This document shows positions 40,921 through 49,270 of a stretch of 64,000 nt of DNA, piece after piece. Origin of the DNA: Aminobacter aminovorans (GTDB lineage: Bacteria; Pseudomonadota; Alphaproteobacteria; Rhizobiales; Rhizobiaceae); NCBI RefSeq assembly GCF_900445235.1, contig NZ_UFSM01000001.1, positions 2,247,501 to 2,311,500 on the forward strand. The letters are read 5' to 3'. Every line of letters starts with the position of its first letter. Positions within the stretch are counted from its first letter, which is position 1. The notes under the pieces are model-generated. The model was given only the letters and a program-made list of their open reading frames with translations, was not told the DNA's origin and ran no database searches. Position numbers and translations under genes: made by a program.

Positions 40921-42126
40921 CTAGCTGCCGCCACGCCCAAGTGCCGGCCCGACATAGCGGGCGCGGGGGCGGATCAGCACGCCTGACGTCAGCTGCTCGA
41001 TGGCGTGCGCGACCCAGCCGGTGGAGCGGGCGATGGCGAAGAACGCCGTCTCGTAGCCGATAGGCAGCCCGAACATGCGCACCATCACTGCCAACGCATA
41101 GTCGATGTTGGGATGCAGGCCGGTGGCTTCGGTGATCAGCGTCGGCGCCTCGACGGCGAGGCGCCTGTCGGCGCCCGCCTCGGCCAGGGCCGATAGCAGG
41201 CTGTCGGCCCGCGGGTCGCCGTCGCGGTATACGGTGTGGCCGAAGCCGGGGATGCGGTCGCCGATTGCGACGCGCTCGCGGATGTTGGCGGCGACGTCGG
41301 TGGCGGCGAAATCGGCCACCATATGCGCGGCCAGCGGTCCGGCCCCGCCATGCCTGGGGCCTTTCAGCGCGACCAGGCCTGATATCAACGCGTCGTAAAG
41401 GTTGATCCCGGTCGAAGCTGCGCAACGCACCGTCCATGTCGAAGGGTTGAGCTCGTGGTCGGCAAGCAGTACCAGCGCGCGGCGGAAAATCGCCTGGGCA
41501 TGCGGATTGCCCGGCGCCCAGGCGTTCGCCACCTGCAGATGGATCGGCGCGGGCGATGGCGTGGTGCCGAGGATGCCTGAGGTGAGCAGACGAACGGCAC
41601 GGGCGCCGACCTCGACGCGGCCCTGGCGCGAGCGGTTGAAGGCGCGTGAATCGTTGCCGCCGGCCAGCGCCAGCATGGCGATGGCGCGAGGGATGGGCGC
41701 CTCACCCGTGGTGACCGATGCCACCGCGCGCATGGTGTCGCTGACGACAGGCATGTTGGTGGCGACGAACGGATCGGCGTCGTTCATGTCCCACAAAAGC
41801 GTCGCCGCCTGTTCCAGCGTCGCATGTTCGGCCAACGCCACCGCCTGGACGCCGCGATAGACAGAGCCTTCGCTTGTTATCGTCGAGATGGCGGAATCGA
41901 GAACCGGCGCCTCGGTCTCGCCGGCGCTGGCGAGGCCTGCCGGAGCGCGCCGTGCCAGAAGGGCGCGGACGTCGTCGGCGCGGTAGCGCCGGGCGCGGGC
42001 GTCATCGGATGGTTCGGAGCGGATCAGGCCGCGGCTGACATAGGCATAAAGTGTAGCCGGCGAGACGGCGAGCTCGCCTGCGGCCTCGCGGGCGGAGAGA
42101 TAGAGCGGTTCGGAGGCTTTTTTCAT
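40921..42126 (-). CDS. Citrate synthase-family enzyme with N-terminal helix-turn-helix
   Basis: This 401-residue protein has residues ~8-60 as a MerR/excisionase-like winged helix (YLSAREAAGELAVSPATLYA, then RRYRADDVRALL). Residues ~75-400 are a full citrate synthase domain: His224 in DHELNPST, His259 in GPRHGGAG, His297 in GFGHTVYR, Asp342 in NIDYAL, and EQLTSGVLIRPRARYVG at the end. All catalytic residues are present. It is divergent from a second citrate synthase gene, and the 39-bp palindrome between them covers its own start codon. It may be an enzyme that also regulates the pair in response to acyl-CoA or oxaloacetate; this is inferred. Confidence 0.88.
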   Translation of the reverse strand: MKKASEPLYLSAREAAGELAVSPATLYAYVSRGLIRSEPSDDARARRYRADDVRALLARRAPAGLASAGETEAPVLDSAISTITSEGSVYRGVQAVALAEHATLEQAATLLWDMNDADPFVATNMPVVSDTMRAVASVTTGEAPIPRAIAMLALAGGNDSRAFNRSRQGRVEVGARAVRLLTSGILGTTPSPAPIHLQVANAWAPGNPHAQAIFRRALVLLADHELNPSTWTVRCAASTGINLYDALISGLVALKGPRHGGAGPLAAHMVADFAATDVAANIRERVAIGDRIPGFGHTVYRDGDPRADSLLSALAEAGADRRLAVEAPTLITEATGLHPNIDYALAVMVRMFGLPIGYETAFFAIARSTGWVAHAIEQLTSGVLIRPRARYVGPALGRGGS

Positions 42127-42160
42127 ATTGATCAAGCTAATCAAGATTGATCAATATGAA
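42122..42160. promoter_or_regulatory. 39-bp palindrome between the citrate synthase genes
   Basis: TTCATATTGATCAA at 42122-42135 is exactly mirrored by TTGATCAATATGAA at 42147-42160, with an 11-base spacer. Each arm itself contains the palindrome TTGATCAA. The left arm includes the start codon of the HTH-citrate synthase gene, and the right arm lies 41 bases before the start of the divergent gene. It is the best candidate target for the HTH domain. Confidence 0.8.
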
Positions 42161-42201
42161 AAGAGCGGCATCCTTCTGCAGTGCAGCAAGGAGCAAGCCC
42201 C

Positions 42202-43284
42202 ATGACACTTCATCAGACCACCGCCGGACTGGACGGCGTGACCGCGGCCATGACGGCACTTTCCCATGTCGACGGCGAGGGTGGCGAACTGATCATCGCC
42301 GGCAGCCGCGTCGCGCAACTGGCCGCCGAGACCGATTTCGAAGGTGCCGCCGCCCGTCTGCTTTCGGCAGCCGGCAAGGAAACGGCCGCTGATGAATTGA
42401 GGGCGAAGCTTGGCCACGCACGTGTCCGTGCCTTTGCGCGACTCGACAAGATTCTGCCCGCAACCCAAGGCCTGGTGCTCGGCGCCGGCTTCCGCGCGGC
42501 GATCGCCGCGATCGACAAGGAGGAGGGGCTCGACGACGAGGTGGCGCTTCTGGGCGCAATGCCAGTTCTGGCGGCCGCTCTTGCGCGCAGCGCCGAAGGC
42601 CTCGCGCCCGTGGCGCCGGACGCCAGCCTCGGCCAAGCCGCCGACATGTTGCGGATGATGCGCGGCAAGGCGGCGAGCGACGCGGAGGCGGCAGCGCTCG
42701 ACGCTTATCTCGTCACTGTCAGTGACCACGGCATGAACGCTTCCACCTTTGCCGCGCGTGTCGTCGCCTCGACCCAGGCCGATCTCTTCATGGCGGTGAC
42801 TGCAGGCTATTGTGCGCTTTCGGGCCCGCTGCATGGCGGCGCGCCCGCGCCGGTGCTCGACATGCTGGAAGCGATCGGCAAGGCCGACAACATCGCACCG
42901 TGGATCGACGCGGCACTGGCGCGCGGCGAGCGCCTGATGGGTTTTGGCCACCGCATCTACAAGGTGCGCGATCCACGCGCCGATGTGCTGAAGCGCTCGG
43001 TGGGCACGCTGGGCTCCGAAGGCATGGATCTTGGCCTCGCCGCCGAGGTCGAAGGTTATGCCCGCGAGGCGCTCGCCCGCGCCAAGCCGGGCCGGCGTCT
43101 CGACACCAATGTCGAGTTCTACACCGCGATCCTGCTCGGCGCGCTCAACATCCCGCGCGAAGCCTTCACGCCGGTCTTTGCTGTCGGCCGCACGGCTGGC
43201 TGGGTCGCACATGCGCTGGAACAGCAGCGCACCGGCCGCCTGCTGCGGCCGGCCTCGGTCTATACCGGGCCGATGCCGGCCTGA
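42202..43284 (+). CDS. Citrate/2-methylcitrate synthase family protein
   Basis: This 360-residue protein is a citrate synthase without the DNA-binding domain. His176 lies in DHGMNASTFAARV, His211 in GPLHGGAP, His250 in GFGHRIYKVRDPRAD, and the C-terminal part reads GWVAHALEQQRTGRLLRPAS. The residue at the position of the usual catalytic Asp is Glu305 (NVEFYTA). AAGGAG eight bases upstream fixes the start. It may form homodimers or pair with the HTH-linked enzyme encoded opposite. A substrate other than acetyl-CoA, such as propionyl-CoA, is possible. Confidence 0.9.
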   Translation: MTLHQTTAGLDGVTAAMTALSHVDGEGGELIIAGSRVAQLAAETDFEGAAARLLSAAGKETAADELRAKLGHARVRAFARLDKILPATQGLVLGAGFRAAIAAIDKEEGLDDEVALLGAMPVLAAALARSAEGLAPVAPDASLGQAADMLRMMRGKAASDAEAAALDAYLVTVSDHGMNASTFAARVVASTQADLFMAVTAGYCALSGPLHGGAPAPVLDMLEAIGKADNIAPWIDAALARGERLMGFGHRIYKVRDPRADVLKRSVGTLGSEGMDLGLAAEVEGYAREALARAKPGRRLDTNVEFYTAILLGALNIPREAFTPVFAVGRTAGWVAHALEQQRTGRLLRPASVYTGPMPA

Positions 43285-43311
43285 AGCGGCGGTTGCCGGC
43301 AATTCCGAAAG

Positions 43312-43336
43312 GCCCGGGCAGCATCCCGGGCTTTTT
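43312..43336 (+). terminator. Rho-independent terminator after citrate synthase
   Basis: GCCCGGG pairs with CCCGGGC around a 6-base loop and is followed by TTTTT. It lies 27 bases after the stop codon. Confidence 0.9.
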
Positions 43337-43404
43337 CATTTGGCAATTGCCTTTGGCTGGCGCAACTCTAGTTGCGATTGGATAGCAAACTTGAGGAGGG
43401 TGCG

Positions 43405-43662
43405 ATGCGGCGGCTTGTGGCCAGCTTTGTTGGACTTGCGGCCATTTCGCTTGTCGTGATGGGCGCGGCGGCCGCACCGGCGCAGAAGCCAATCGGGGTG
43501 GCCAACCCGGCCTCTGTTCATTGCGGCAACATCGGCGGCAAGCTCGAGATCCGCAAGGACGCCGCCGGCAACGAGACCGGCTATTGTCGCATGCCCGACG
43601 GCAGCATCTGCGAGGAATGGGCGCTGTTCCGTGACAAGAAATGCGTGGCGCCGAAGGACTAG
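43405..43662 (+). CDS. DUF333 (hemolysin-like) small secreted protein
   Basis: This 85-residue protein has a signal peptide (RRLVASFVGLAAISLVVMGA) and a mature DUF333 domain: ANPASVHCGNIGGKLEI, then GYCRMPDGSICEEWALF and KCVAP. The four cysteines are those conserved in the family. GAGGAGG precedes the ATG. The function is unknown; some members are annotated as putative hemolysins without proof. It ends three bases from the convergent methyltransferase pseudogene. Confidence 0.85.
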   Translation: MRRLVASFVGLAAISLVVMGAAAAPAQKPIGVANPASVHCGNIGGKLEIRKDAAGNETGYCRMPDGSICEEWALFRDKKCVAPKD

Positions 43663-43665
43663 ATC

Positions 43666-44304
43666 TCAATACAGGCCCGGCACGAACCGCCAGGTGCGGC
43701 TGGCGTAGTCGGCGTATTCTGCATCGAAGTGGCCACGCAGAAGCCGCTCCTCGGACAGGATGCGGGCGACCAGCGGCACCAGGGTGAGGCAAACCAGGAC
43801 GACACCCACGCCCGAGCGGAAGACAAGTGCCCCGCCGAGCGCATTGACCAGCAGGCCGAGATGGGTGGGATGGCGGAGGAGCGCATAGATGCCCGAGGTG
43901 AACAGCCTGTGCCCGGCTTGGATGGCGACCAGACCGCTGAACGGCTGCCGAGGACGAAGAACGGCCACAGCCTGAGCACGCCGCCGGCGGCAAACAGTAA
44001 GACGCCGAACCAGCGGATCGTTTCGCCGCCATGGTCCAGATGCCAAAGCGGTCGCTGCGAGCAGGCAGGAAGGCACTGAGATGGCCGACGATGACGAGCG
44101 CCGGCAACACCCAGTGATTGGCGCGGTCCTCCTGCTAGCCCGAGCTGAGATTGGCGCCGCTAACCAGGGCTGCTGTCATCAGGACGACGGTCAGAACTGC
44201 GGTTCGGTGCGGGCGTGATTTGAGAAGAAGGCCGCGAAGCCACCCGCGCCGAGGATCGCGAGCCCGAGGCTGACAGCCGCGCCGGCCACGCCAAGGATGA
44301 GCAT
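43666..44304 (-). pseudogene. Decayed isoprenylcysteine methyltransferase-like membrane protein
   Basis: Pieces of an ICMT/PEMT-type membrane methyltransferase lie in three frames. MLILGVAGAAVSLGLAILG at 44304 is followed by a shift, and a TAG lies at 44135-44137 before QEDRANHWVLPALVIVGHL. A shift near 44030 leads to IRWFGVLLFAAGGVLRLWPF, and another near 43945 to GLVAIQAGHRLFTSGIYALL and RHPTHLGLLVNALGG, ending at FVPGLY. The SAM-binding GIYALLRHP segment is intact, but the gene has at least four lesions. Its original substrate is unknown. Confidence 0.75.
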
Positions 44305-44386
44305 TTTTGAAACAGGGCATTGTTTTCGATGTCCCAGGTGCAATCCTCTCTAACTTTTGCGGGAAGTGCCAAGCCGAATGCAAGTG

Positions 44387-44467
44387 CGGTCCGTGCGACA
44401 TGCGCCGCGCGGACCGTGCTAGGGAGGTTCAAGCTTCCGGTCCGCGCGACATATGCCGCGGGTCCGG
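44387..44467. repeat. Two copies of a GC-rich dyad repeat
   Basis: CGGTCCG...CGGACCG at 44387-44416 and CCGGTCCG...GGTCCGG at 44437-44467 are similar in sequence, each with GCGACAT near the centre, and lie about 51 bases apart. Each unit can fold back on itself. They sit just after the stop of the YiaA gene and may act as a terminator or be a small repeat family. Confidence 0.5.
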
Positions 44468-44474
44468 TAGAAGG

Positions 44475-44735
44475 TCATTCCTTGCCGACATATTCGCTGA
44501 GCAGCTTTTCGTTGCGGGCCTTTTCGATCTTGGCTGTCAGTTCGGCGGCGAGGCGGTCGTCCATGCGGTACTTGACCAGGTTGACGAGGGCGCCGGTAAG
44601 CAGCAGTACGCCCATGCCCCAGTAGCCCTTGGTGGAGAGATCGACCGGCGCCAGCCAAAGGGACAGGGCGAGCATGAAGTAGGCGACGGCGACGGAAGCA
44701 GCGTTGAACAGGATGTAGGTCTGGTTCGGGCTCAT
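44475..44735 (-). CDS. YiaA/YiaB family inner-membrane protein
   Basis: This 86-residue protein has two membrane helices (YILFNAASVAVAYFMLALSL and KGYWGMGVLLLTGALVNLVK) followed by a charged cytosolic tail (AELTAKIEKARNEKLLSEY). This is the YiaA/YiaB two-helix family. It lies 52 bases after the PspA-like gene on the same strand, so the two are probably one operon for envelope maintenance. Confidence 0.9.
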   Translation of the reverse strand: MSPNQTYILFNAASVAVAYFMLALSLWLAPVDLSTKGYWGMGVLLLTGALVNLVKYRMDDRLAAELTAKIEKARNEKLLSEYVGKE

Positions 44736-44787
44736 GATGGTGTTCCTCCTTGGTTGGTGCGACTACGGGGTTGAAGAGATTGCGGGA

Positions 44788-45486
44788 TCAATTGGTCGGC
44801 GAGATTTCTGTCGTGGCTGCGAGACGCTGAAGAATCTGGGTCGCGTCGACCCTGACGGGCAGGCCGTGGCCGGCATTCGCCAGTCTCGTGCGGACAGCAT
44901 CACCGCTCAGCTCGTCGTCGATGGCATCGATGACGAAGGCTTCCTCCAGCGGATCGCTGCGGTCATGGATGCGGGCAATGAGAGCCTCCGCCTCCTTGAA
45001 GCCTTTAGAGCCACCGAGCGAGCGGTTGAGGCCGCGCTGGGCGCTATGCTCCGCGTCGAGCGCCCTGGCCGAAATCAGGCCCTGGTTGAGGTCGATGATC
45101 TTGGCATGGGCCTTTTCGATGGAGAGCCGCATGCGGGTGATCCGTTGCTCCAGCGCTGAGAGCGTCGCCTGGCGAACCGCGCGTTCGTTCTCCAGTTCGG
45201 CGATGACGGTCGCGCCGTCATGCGCCAATTCATTGGCGCCGGCATGAAGGGCGCTGGCAGTGCGCTGTTCGAGGTCACTGAGGCGCTGGGCAAGGCGCGA
45301 GAGGGCCGCCTGTTCTCCCCTATGCCTGATGACGATCGTCGCCAGGGTCTGCTTGGCGGCGCTCAGGCCGGACTGGGCATTCCTGATATGCTGTTCGAGC
45401 AGGTCGATGGCAAAGCGGTTTTCAAGGCCGGCTTCAGCCTTGGCTCCGGCCACCGCCAGCAACGACTTGAAGACATTTCTTATCAT
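44788..45486 (-). CDS. PspA/IM30-like protein
   Basis: This 232-residue protein is almost entirely coiled coil, with the PspA/IM30 pattern: MIRNVFKSLLAVAGAKAEAG, LLEQHIRNAQSGLSAAKQTL, and long Glu/Arg/Ala helices. PspA proteins bind the inner membrane and protect it under stress. GGGAGGA before the ATG fixes the start; an upstream extension in the same frame is not coding. It is divergent from a TetR gene, with three identical-type palindromes between them. Confidence 0.85.
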   Translation of the reverse strand: MIRNVFKSLLAVAGAKAEAGLENRFAIDLLEQHIRNAQSGLSAAKQTLATIVIRHRGEQAALSRLAQRLSDLEQRTASALHAGANELAHDGATVIAELENERAVRQATLSALEQRITRMRLSIEKAHAKIIDLNQGLISARALDAEHSAQRGLNRSLGGSKGFKEAEALIARIHDRSDPLEEAFVIDAIDDELSGDAVRTRLANAGHGLPVRVDATQILQRLAATTEISPTN

Positions 45487-45498
45487 GCTTTCCTCCCT

Positions 45499-45568
45499 TG
45501 AACATTGTTCATATTTGAAGACTACCACAAAATGAACATTGTTCAAGCGGTATTTTGAACGATGTTCA
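45499..45568. promoter_or_regulatory. Three 13-bp palindromes, TetR operators
   Basis: TGAACATTGTTCA occurs at 45499-45511 and 45533-45545, and TGAACGATGTTCA at 45556-45568. The centres are 34 and 23 bases apart. The first touches the ribosome-binding site of the PspA-like gene, and the last lies 61 bases before the TetR start. Repressor bound to all three would shut off both directions. Confidence 0.85.
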
Positions 45569-45629
45569 TTTTGGCGGTGTCGTGCTATCTGGATGGCAAG
45601 GCGGGCCTTCAACACAGGCGGGAAACGAG

Positions 45630-46247
45630 ATGGCGCTGGATCGCAACGAGACGAAGGAGCGGGTGCTCGGCATTGCCGAGCGGCTGCTCAACGAGGGGGG
45701 AGCTGCCAAGCTGCAGGCGCGCACGATCGCCAGCGAGGCGGGGATCGCGGTCGGCTCGATCTACAATCTGTTTGGCGACATGACCGCCATCCTGCGGGCG
45801 GTCAATACGCGGCTGCTGGAAAGGCTTGATACGGCCGGCAAGCAGGTGCTCGGCGATCTGGAGCGCCAGGGCGCGACAGATCCGGTCCGGCTGCTGCTGG
45901 CACTCGCCGGGGTCTATCAGCGTTTCGTCGGCGACAATCCCGGCAGTTGGCAGTCACTTCTGGCCACAGGCCTTGCCGGACCGCCCTCTGAGGACACCAG
46001 GGCATATGAGGAGCGGCTTTCGAGCAGCTTCATGCTGATCGCCGATATACTGGAAAGGAGTGGGCTGATAACCGATCCGCGACGGAGAGGAACGGCGGCT
46101 CATGCCCTGTGGTCAAGCGTGCATGGCATCGTGACAGTCGGTTATGCGACGGAAGACATCGAGGGCAGGCGAGGGGACGTGTCGGAGCAGGTCACGCTTC
46201 TGGTGACGACCTTCGTCGCTGGCCTCAGACAGCAGACAAGCGGCTGA
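45630..46247 (+). CDS. TetR-family repressor of the PspA/YiaA operon
   Basis: This 205-residue protein has a TetR DNA-binding domain (AERLLNEGGAAKLQARTIAS, then GIAVGSIYNLFGDMTAIL) and a C-terminal WHG-like ligand domain (HALWSSVHGIVTVGY). The start at MALDRNE was chosen because the upstream extension runs through the operators. It should bind the three palindromes at 45499-45568 and control the envelope-stress genes and itself. The inducer is unknown. Confidence 0.9.
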   Translation: MALDRNETKERVLGIAERLLNEGGAAKLQARTIASEAGIAVGSIYNLFGDMTAILRAVNTRLLERLDTAGKQVLGDLERQGATDPVRLLLALAGVYQRFVGDNPGSWQSLLATGLAGPPSEDTRAYEERLSSSFMLIADILERSGLITDPRRRGTAAHALWSSVHGIVTVGYATEDIEGRRGDVSEQVTLLVTTFVAGLRQQTSG

Positions 46248-46290
46248 CGGGAGGAGACCCGCGCGACTGATGCCGCGCGGGTCGAATGGG

Positions 46291-48459
46291 TCACTTGCAC
46301 GTGGTCTTCAGCTTGCTGGCTTCAAGCGCCGTGCCGTTGAGCTTGAGCACCGAGCCGCCGTTCTGGGTCAGCGACGTGCCCGACCATGCGCCCTGATCGG
46401 CAAGGCAGTTGAGCGGTGTGCCGACGACGGTGATATCGCCGCGGATGTTTTCGGCAGGGCCGGAGAAGTAGAGACCTGCCCTGCTTGCGCCTTCGACGCG
46501 CATGTTGCCGAAGTCGATGTTCTTGACCGGGCCGCCAAGGAAGTCCCACTCGCTGCCATAGATGTAGGCGCCATAGGTGCCGGCATTGGTGATGGTGACA
46601 TCCTTGAAGCTGATGCCGGAGACCGGGTTCAGGAAGATGCCGGCGTTGCGGGTGCCGTCGATGGTCAGCCCGCGAACACTGACGTTGGCCGTCACCGCAT
46701 TCTCAGGCAGGGTCGAGGCGGTGACGAGCATCAGCCCGTTGATGCCGCCCTTCAAGGTCATGTCGGTAATGGAGACGTTGGAGGTGCCCTGGAGCACCAC
46801 CAGGTCCATGTCTAGGCCCTGTTCGGAATTGTCGACGGTGACCTTGTTCATGGTCACGTCGTTGGCGGCGACGAGCAGGATGCCTTCGCGCCGTGACTTG
46901 CTGATCTTGACGTTGTCGATTGTGATGTCGCTGGCGGCATGGGTGATCACCTCGGGCCAGTCGCTCTGGTCGATGCGGCTACCGGCGAAGATGCCATAGG
47001 TGACGCTGTCGATCACCGTATCGCGGACGGTCAGCCCGTTGGTGCCGAGCGCGGCGATGGCGGCGTGCGGCGCGCGATTAGGCCGGCCGACCGCGAACTC
47101 GCAATTGGTGTTGCTGTTACAGATGTAGAGGTCGTGGATGTTGGCGCCCGATATCGTGGCGCCGGTCACGTTGTCTAGGCGGATGCCGTCGCCGGCGGTA
47201 CGGGAGATGTCGACGCCGCTGATCGCGATGTCCGATGCTCCGTCGGAGGCTATGCCGGCAAGGCCGCCGGTGATTGCCAGTCTTGCGATTTCGCTGCCGG
47301 TACCCATGCTGACGACGTTGACGGCCGGGTTGGCACCGTTCAGAGCAGCGATCGCGCCGCTGTTGCGGAACGCCGCCTGGATGCGGCTGTTCGCGCCACG
47401 CACGGCGATAGATCCGCCACCGCCGACCATATGCTGGCCGGCGCCGAGCTGCAGTGTCTGGGTAACCGACATGCCGCCATTGGCCAGCACCAGCGCGTTG
47501 GTGCCGGCGGTGGTGAGTGCCGCGTTGATGGCTGCGGCGTCGCCCGTAGCCGATGAGATCGAAACGACCTTGCCGACCGCCTGGCCACCATGGACGAACT
47601 CGGCCGCCTCGATGACGCCGTGACCGTCGGCATGTGTGCGGACGAAGTCCGAGCGTTCGACACGCTGGAACATCGGATCGAAAGCGGCCTTGCCGGCGCG
47701 GCTCGATCCGCCCAGTGGCACGCGCAGCCGCGCGGTGAGGCCGAATTCTGTGCGGTCCTCGTTGTCGTAGGAAACCGACGCGCCGAGCGCCAACGTCGAG
47801 CCTGCGACACCGGGCAGGCCGGAGAAGCTGACCTCGGTGCGTGCCTTGACGCCCAGCGTGTCGTCGAGGCGGCGTGCGCCGTCATACCAATAGGCACTGC
47901 CAAAGATCTTCATCTCGGCATTCATGCCTTCGGGGAACACGGGTAGGCGCATGCCGACTTCCGTGTCGGCACCGGTGCGGGCGAATTCGCGGCCGGCCTG
48001 GAACTTGAGCTCGCTGCCGGAAATGAAGGCGTGGCTCAGGCCTGCTGCAACCTTGTCGTCGCCGAGCGGCAGATAGACGTTGGCGCGCGCTTCATAGACC
48101 GGGCCGAGTGCTTCGACGCCGAAGGACAGCTGACTGAAGGTGTTGCCATGTTCGCTGTTGAAGACGTCGAGATAGCCATAGCCGCCGAGCAGCCAGCCAC
48201 CTTCGAGGCGGTGGCGGTACCCCATGCCGAACGAGGCCTGCCGTGCCGAGCCTTCGACGAAATGGCCGCTGGCGTCGAAGAAGACACCGTTGCCGCTGTC
48301 GAGCAGGAACGGCATGAAGATGCCGATGCCGCCATTGCCGTGGCCGTAGGCGAGGTTGCCTTCAAGCTCGAGGATCGGCTGCTGGGCTTGCGCAAAGGCG
48401 CAGGTCGAGAGGGCGGTGCCGGAGGCCAGCGTCACTGCAAACAGGCTTGGGAATTTCAT
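46291..48459 (-). CDS. Inverse autotransporter barrel with right-handed beta-helix passenger
   Basis: This 722-residue surface protein has a signal peptide ending in CAFA. Residues ~30-280 form an intimin/invasin-type (DUF3442) barrel: GIGIFMPFLLDSGNGVFFDA, GMGYRHRLEGGWLLGGYGYL and ARANVYLPLGDDK are family marks. Residues ~310-720 form a parallel beta-helix, with a pectate-lyase-like entry (INAALTTAGTNALVLANGG) and repeated turns of the type NVTGATISGANIHDL and ASDITIDNVKISKS. There are two Cys pairs in the passenger. The barrel would hold the C-terminal passenger outside the cell. Typical inverse autotransporters carry Ig-like domains instead. Confidence 0.82.
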   Translation of the reverse strand: MKFPSLFAVTLASGTALSTCAFAQAQQPILELEGNLAYGHGNGGIGIFMPFLLDSGNGVFFDASGHFVEGSARQASFGMGYRHRLEGGWLLGGYGYLDVFNSEHGNTFSQLSFGVEALGPVYEARANVYLPLGDDKVAAGLSHAFISGSELKFQAGREFARTGADTEVGMRLPVFPEGMNAEMKIFGSAYWYDGARRLDDTLGVKARTEVSFSGLPGVAGSTLALGASVSYDNEDRTEFGLTARLRVPLGGSSRAGKAAFDPMFQRVERSDFVRTHADGHGVIEAAEFVHGGQAVGKVVSISSATGDAAAINAALTTAGTNALVLANGGMSVTQTLQLGAGQHMVGGGGSIAVRGANSRIQAAFRNSGAIAALNGANPAVNVVSMGTGSEIARLAITGGLAGIASDGASDIAISGVDISRTAGDGIRLDNVTGATISGANIHDLYICNSNTNCEFAVGRPNRAPHAAIAALGTNGLTVRDTVIDSVTYGIFAGSRIDQSDWPEVITHAASDITIDNVKISKSRREGILLVAANDVTMNKVTVDNSEQGLDMDLVVLQGTSNVSITDMTLKGGINGLMLVTASTLPENAVTANVSVRGLTIDGTRNAGIFLNPVSGISFKDVTITNAGTYGAYIYGSEWDFLGGPVKNIDFGNMRVEGASRAGLYFSGPAENIRGDITVVGTPLNCLADQGAWSGTSLTQNGGSVLKLNGTALEASKLKTTCK

Positions 48460-48765
48460 GGCAGGTACTTCAAATTTCCGATTGAACACCGGTGAGCTAT
48501 TATACCTGAATAAAAGAGTCCAGATTATATTGGAGATTCCACGGTGCCATCTGTTGACGACATTTTTCCTTTTTTTCCAATGCGTTGAAGCTAATTTAGG
48601 TCGTCGCGGGCGTGCGTCTGTTGGAAACGGCTGTGGACGTTGGGGCAGCTGCCGGCCGCAGCAGCGGCCAAGCCGGTTGTCGTCGCGTGCTGCGGCAAAT
48701 TGGCTTTCCATTGGGCCAGTCAGGCGCGCCGGGCAGCAGCTTATGCCGTCCGGTGCGGTTCGCAG
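48460..48765. other. Intergenic region and AT-rich promoter of the autotransporter
   Basis: About 305 bases without a gene. The 75 bases next to the autotransporter start are AT-rich and contain two minus-strand TATAAT hexamers (48500-48505 and 48525-48530), likely -10 elements, though no good -35 is seen. The rest is GC-rich with no clear feature. Confidence 0.45.
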
Positions 48766-49035
48766 CTAACTGGCCGGCGGTGCCGCAACGACAAGTGCCA
48801 CGATACGCCTGACCAGCGGCAGGACCAGAAGCAGCGTCGGAAACGCGACCAGCCAGGACAGCGCCCAGGCGGCGGGCCAAGTCGACAGGAAGGCCGGTGT
48901 CGGCCCGAGGCTCTTCAGCGTCGAGATGGCGGAAACGACCGACGACATCAGCACCGACAGGACCAGCGGCATGATAATGGCGGCGTAGCGCGCGGGCAGT
49001 TTGCTGCGCGCGCGGGGGTTGGAACGTAAGCTCAT
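48766..49035 (-). CDS. DUF2798 two-helix membrane protein
   Basis: This 89-residue protein has two membrane segments, AAIIMPLVLSVLMSSVVSAI and AWALSWLVAFPTLLLVLPLV, and a basic N-terminus. This matches DUF2798, a small inner-membrane family of unknown function. The start at MSLRSNPRARS follows a weak AGAG. It is flanked by non-coding DNA on both sides. Confidence 0.75.
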   Translation of the reverse strand: MSLRSNPRARSKLPARYAAIIMPLVLSVLMSSVVSAISTLKSLGPTPAFLSTWPAAWALSWLVAFPTLLLVLPLVRRIVALVVAAPPAS

Positions 49036-49270
49036 AAGATTACTCTTTGGAAGCGGTCGATCACGAGGGTGCAAGTCACGGCATTCCTCCCGGTCACGAC
49101 CGGTTGAATGCGTTGCTTGACGTGAGACGCTTACGGCATGCGCTGGGCGCAACGCTTCCTGGATAGCTTCAGCTGCATCAGAATGCAACGGTGTCAGCTG
49201 TAGCTTTTCGGGTGGCTTTTGCCTGATGTCGTCTTGCACTATGGTCGCTATGCCTTGAGGGAGGACGCCA

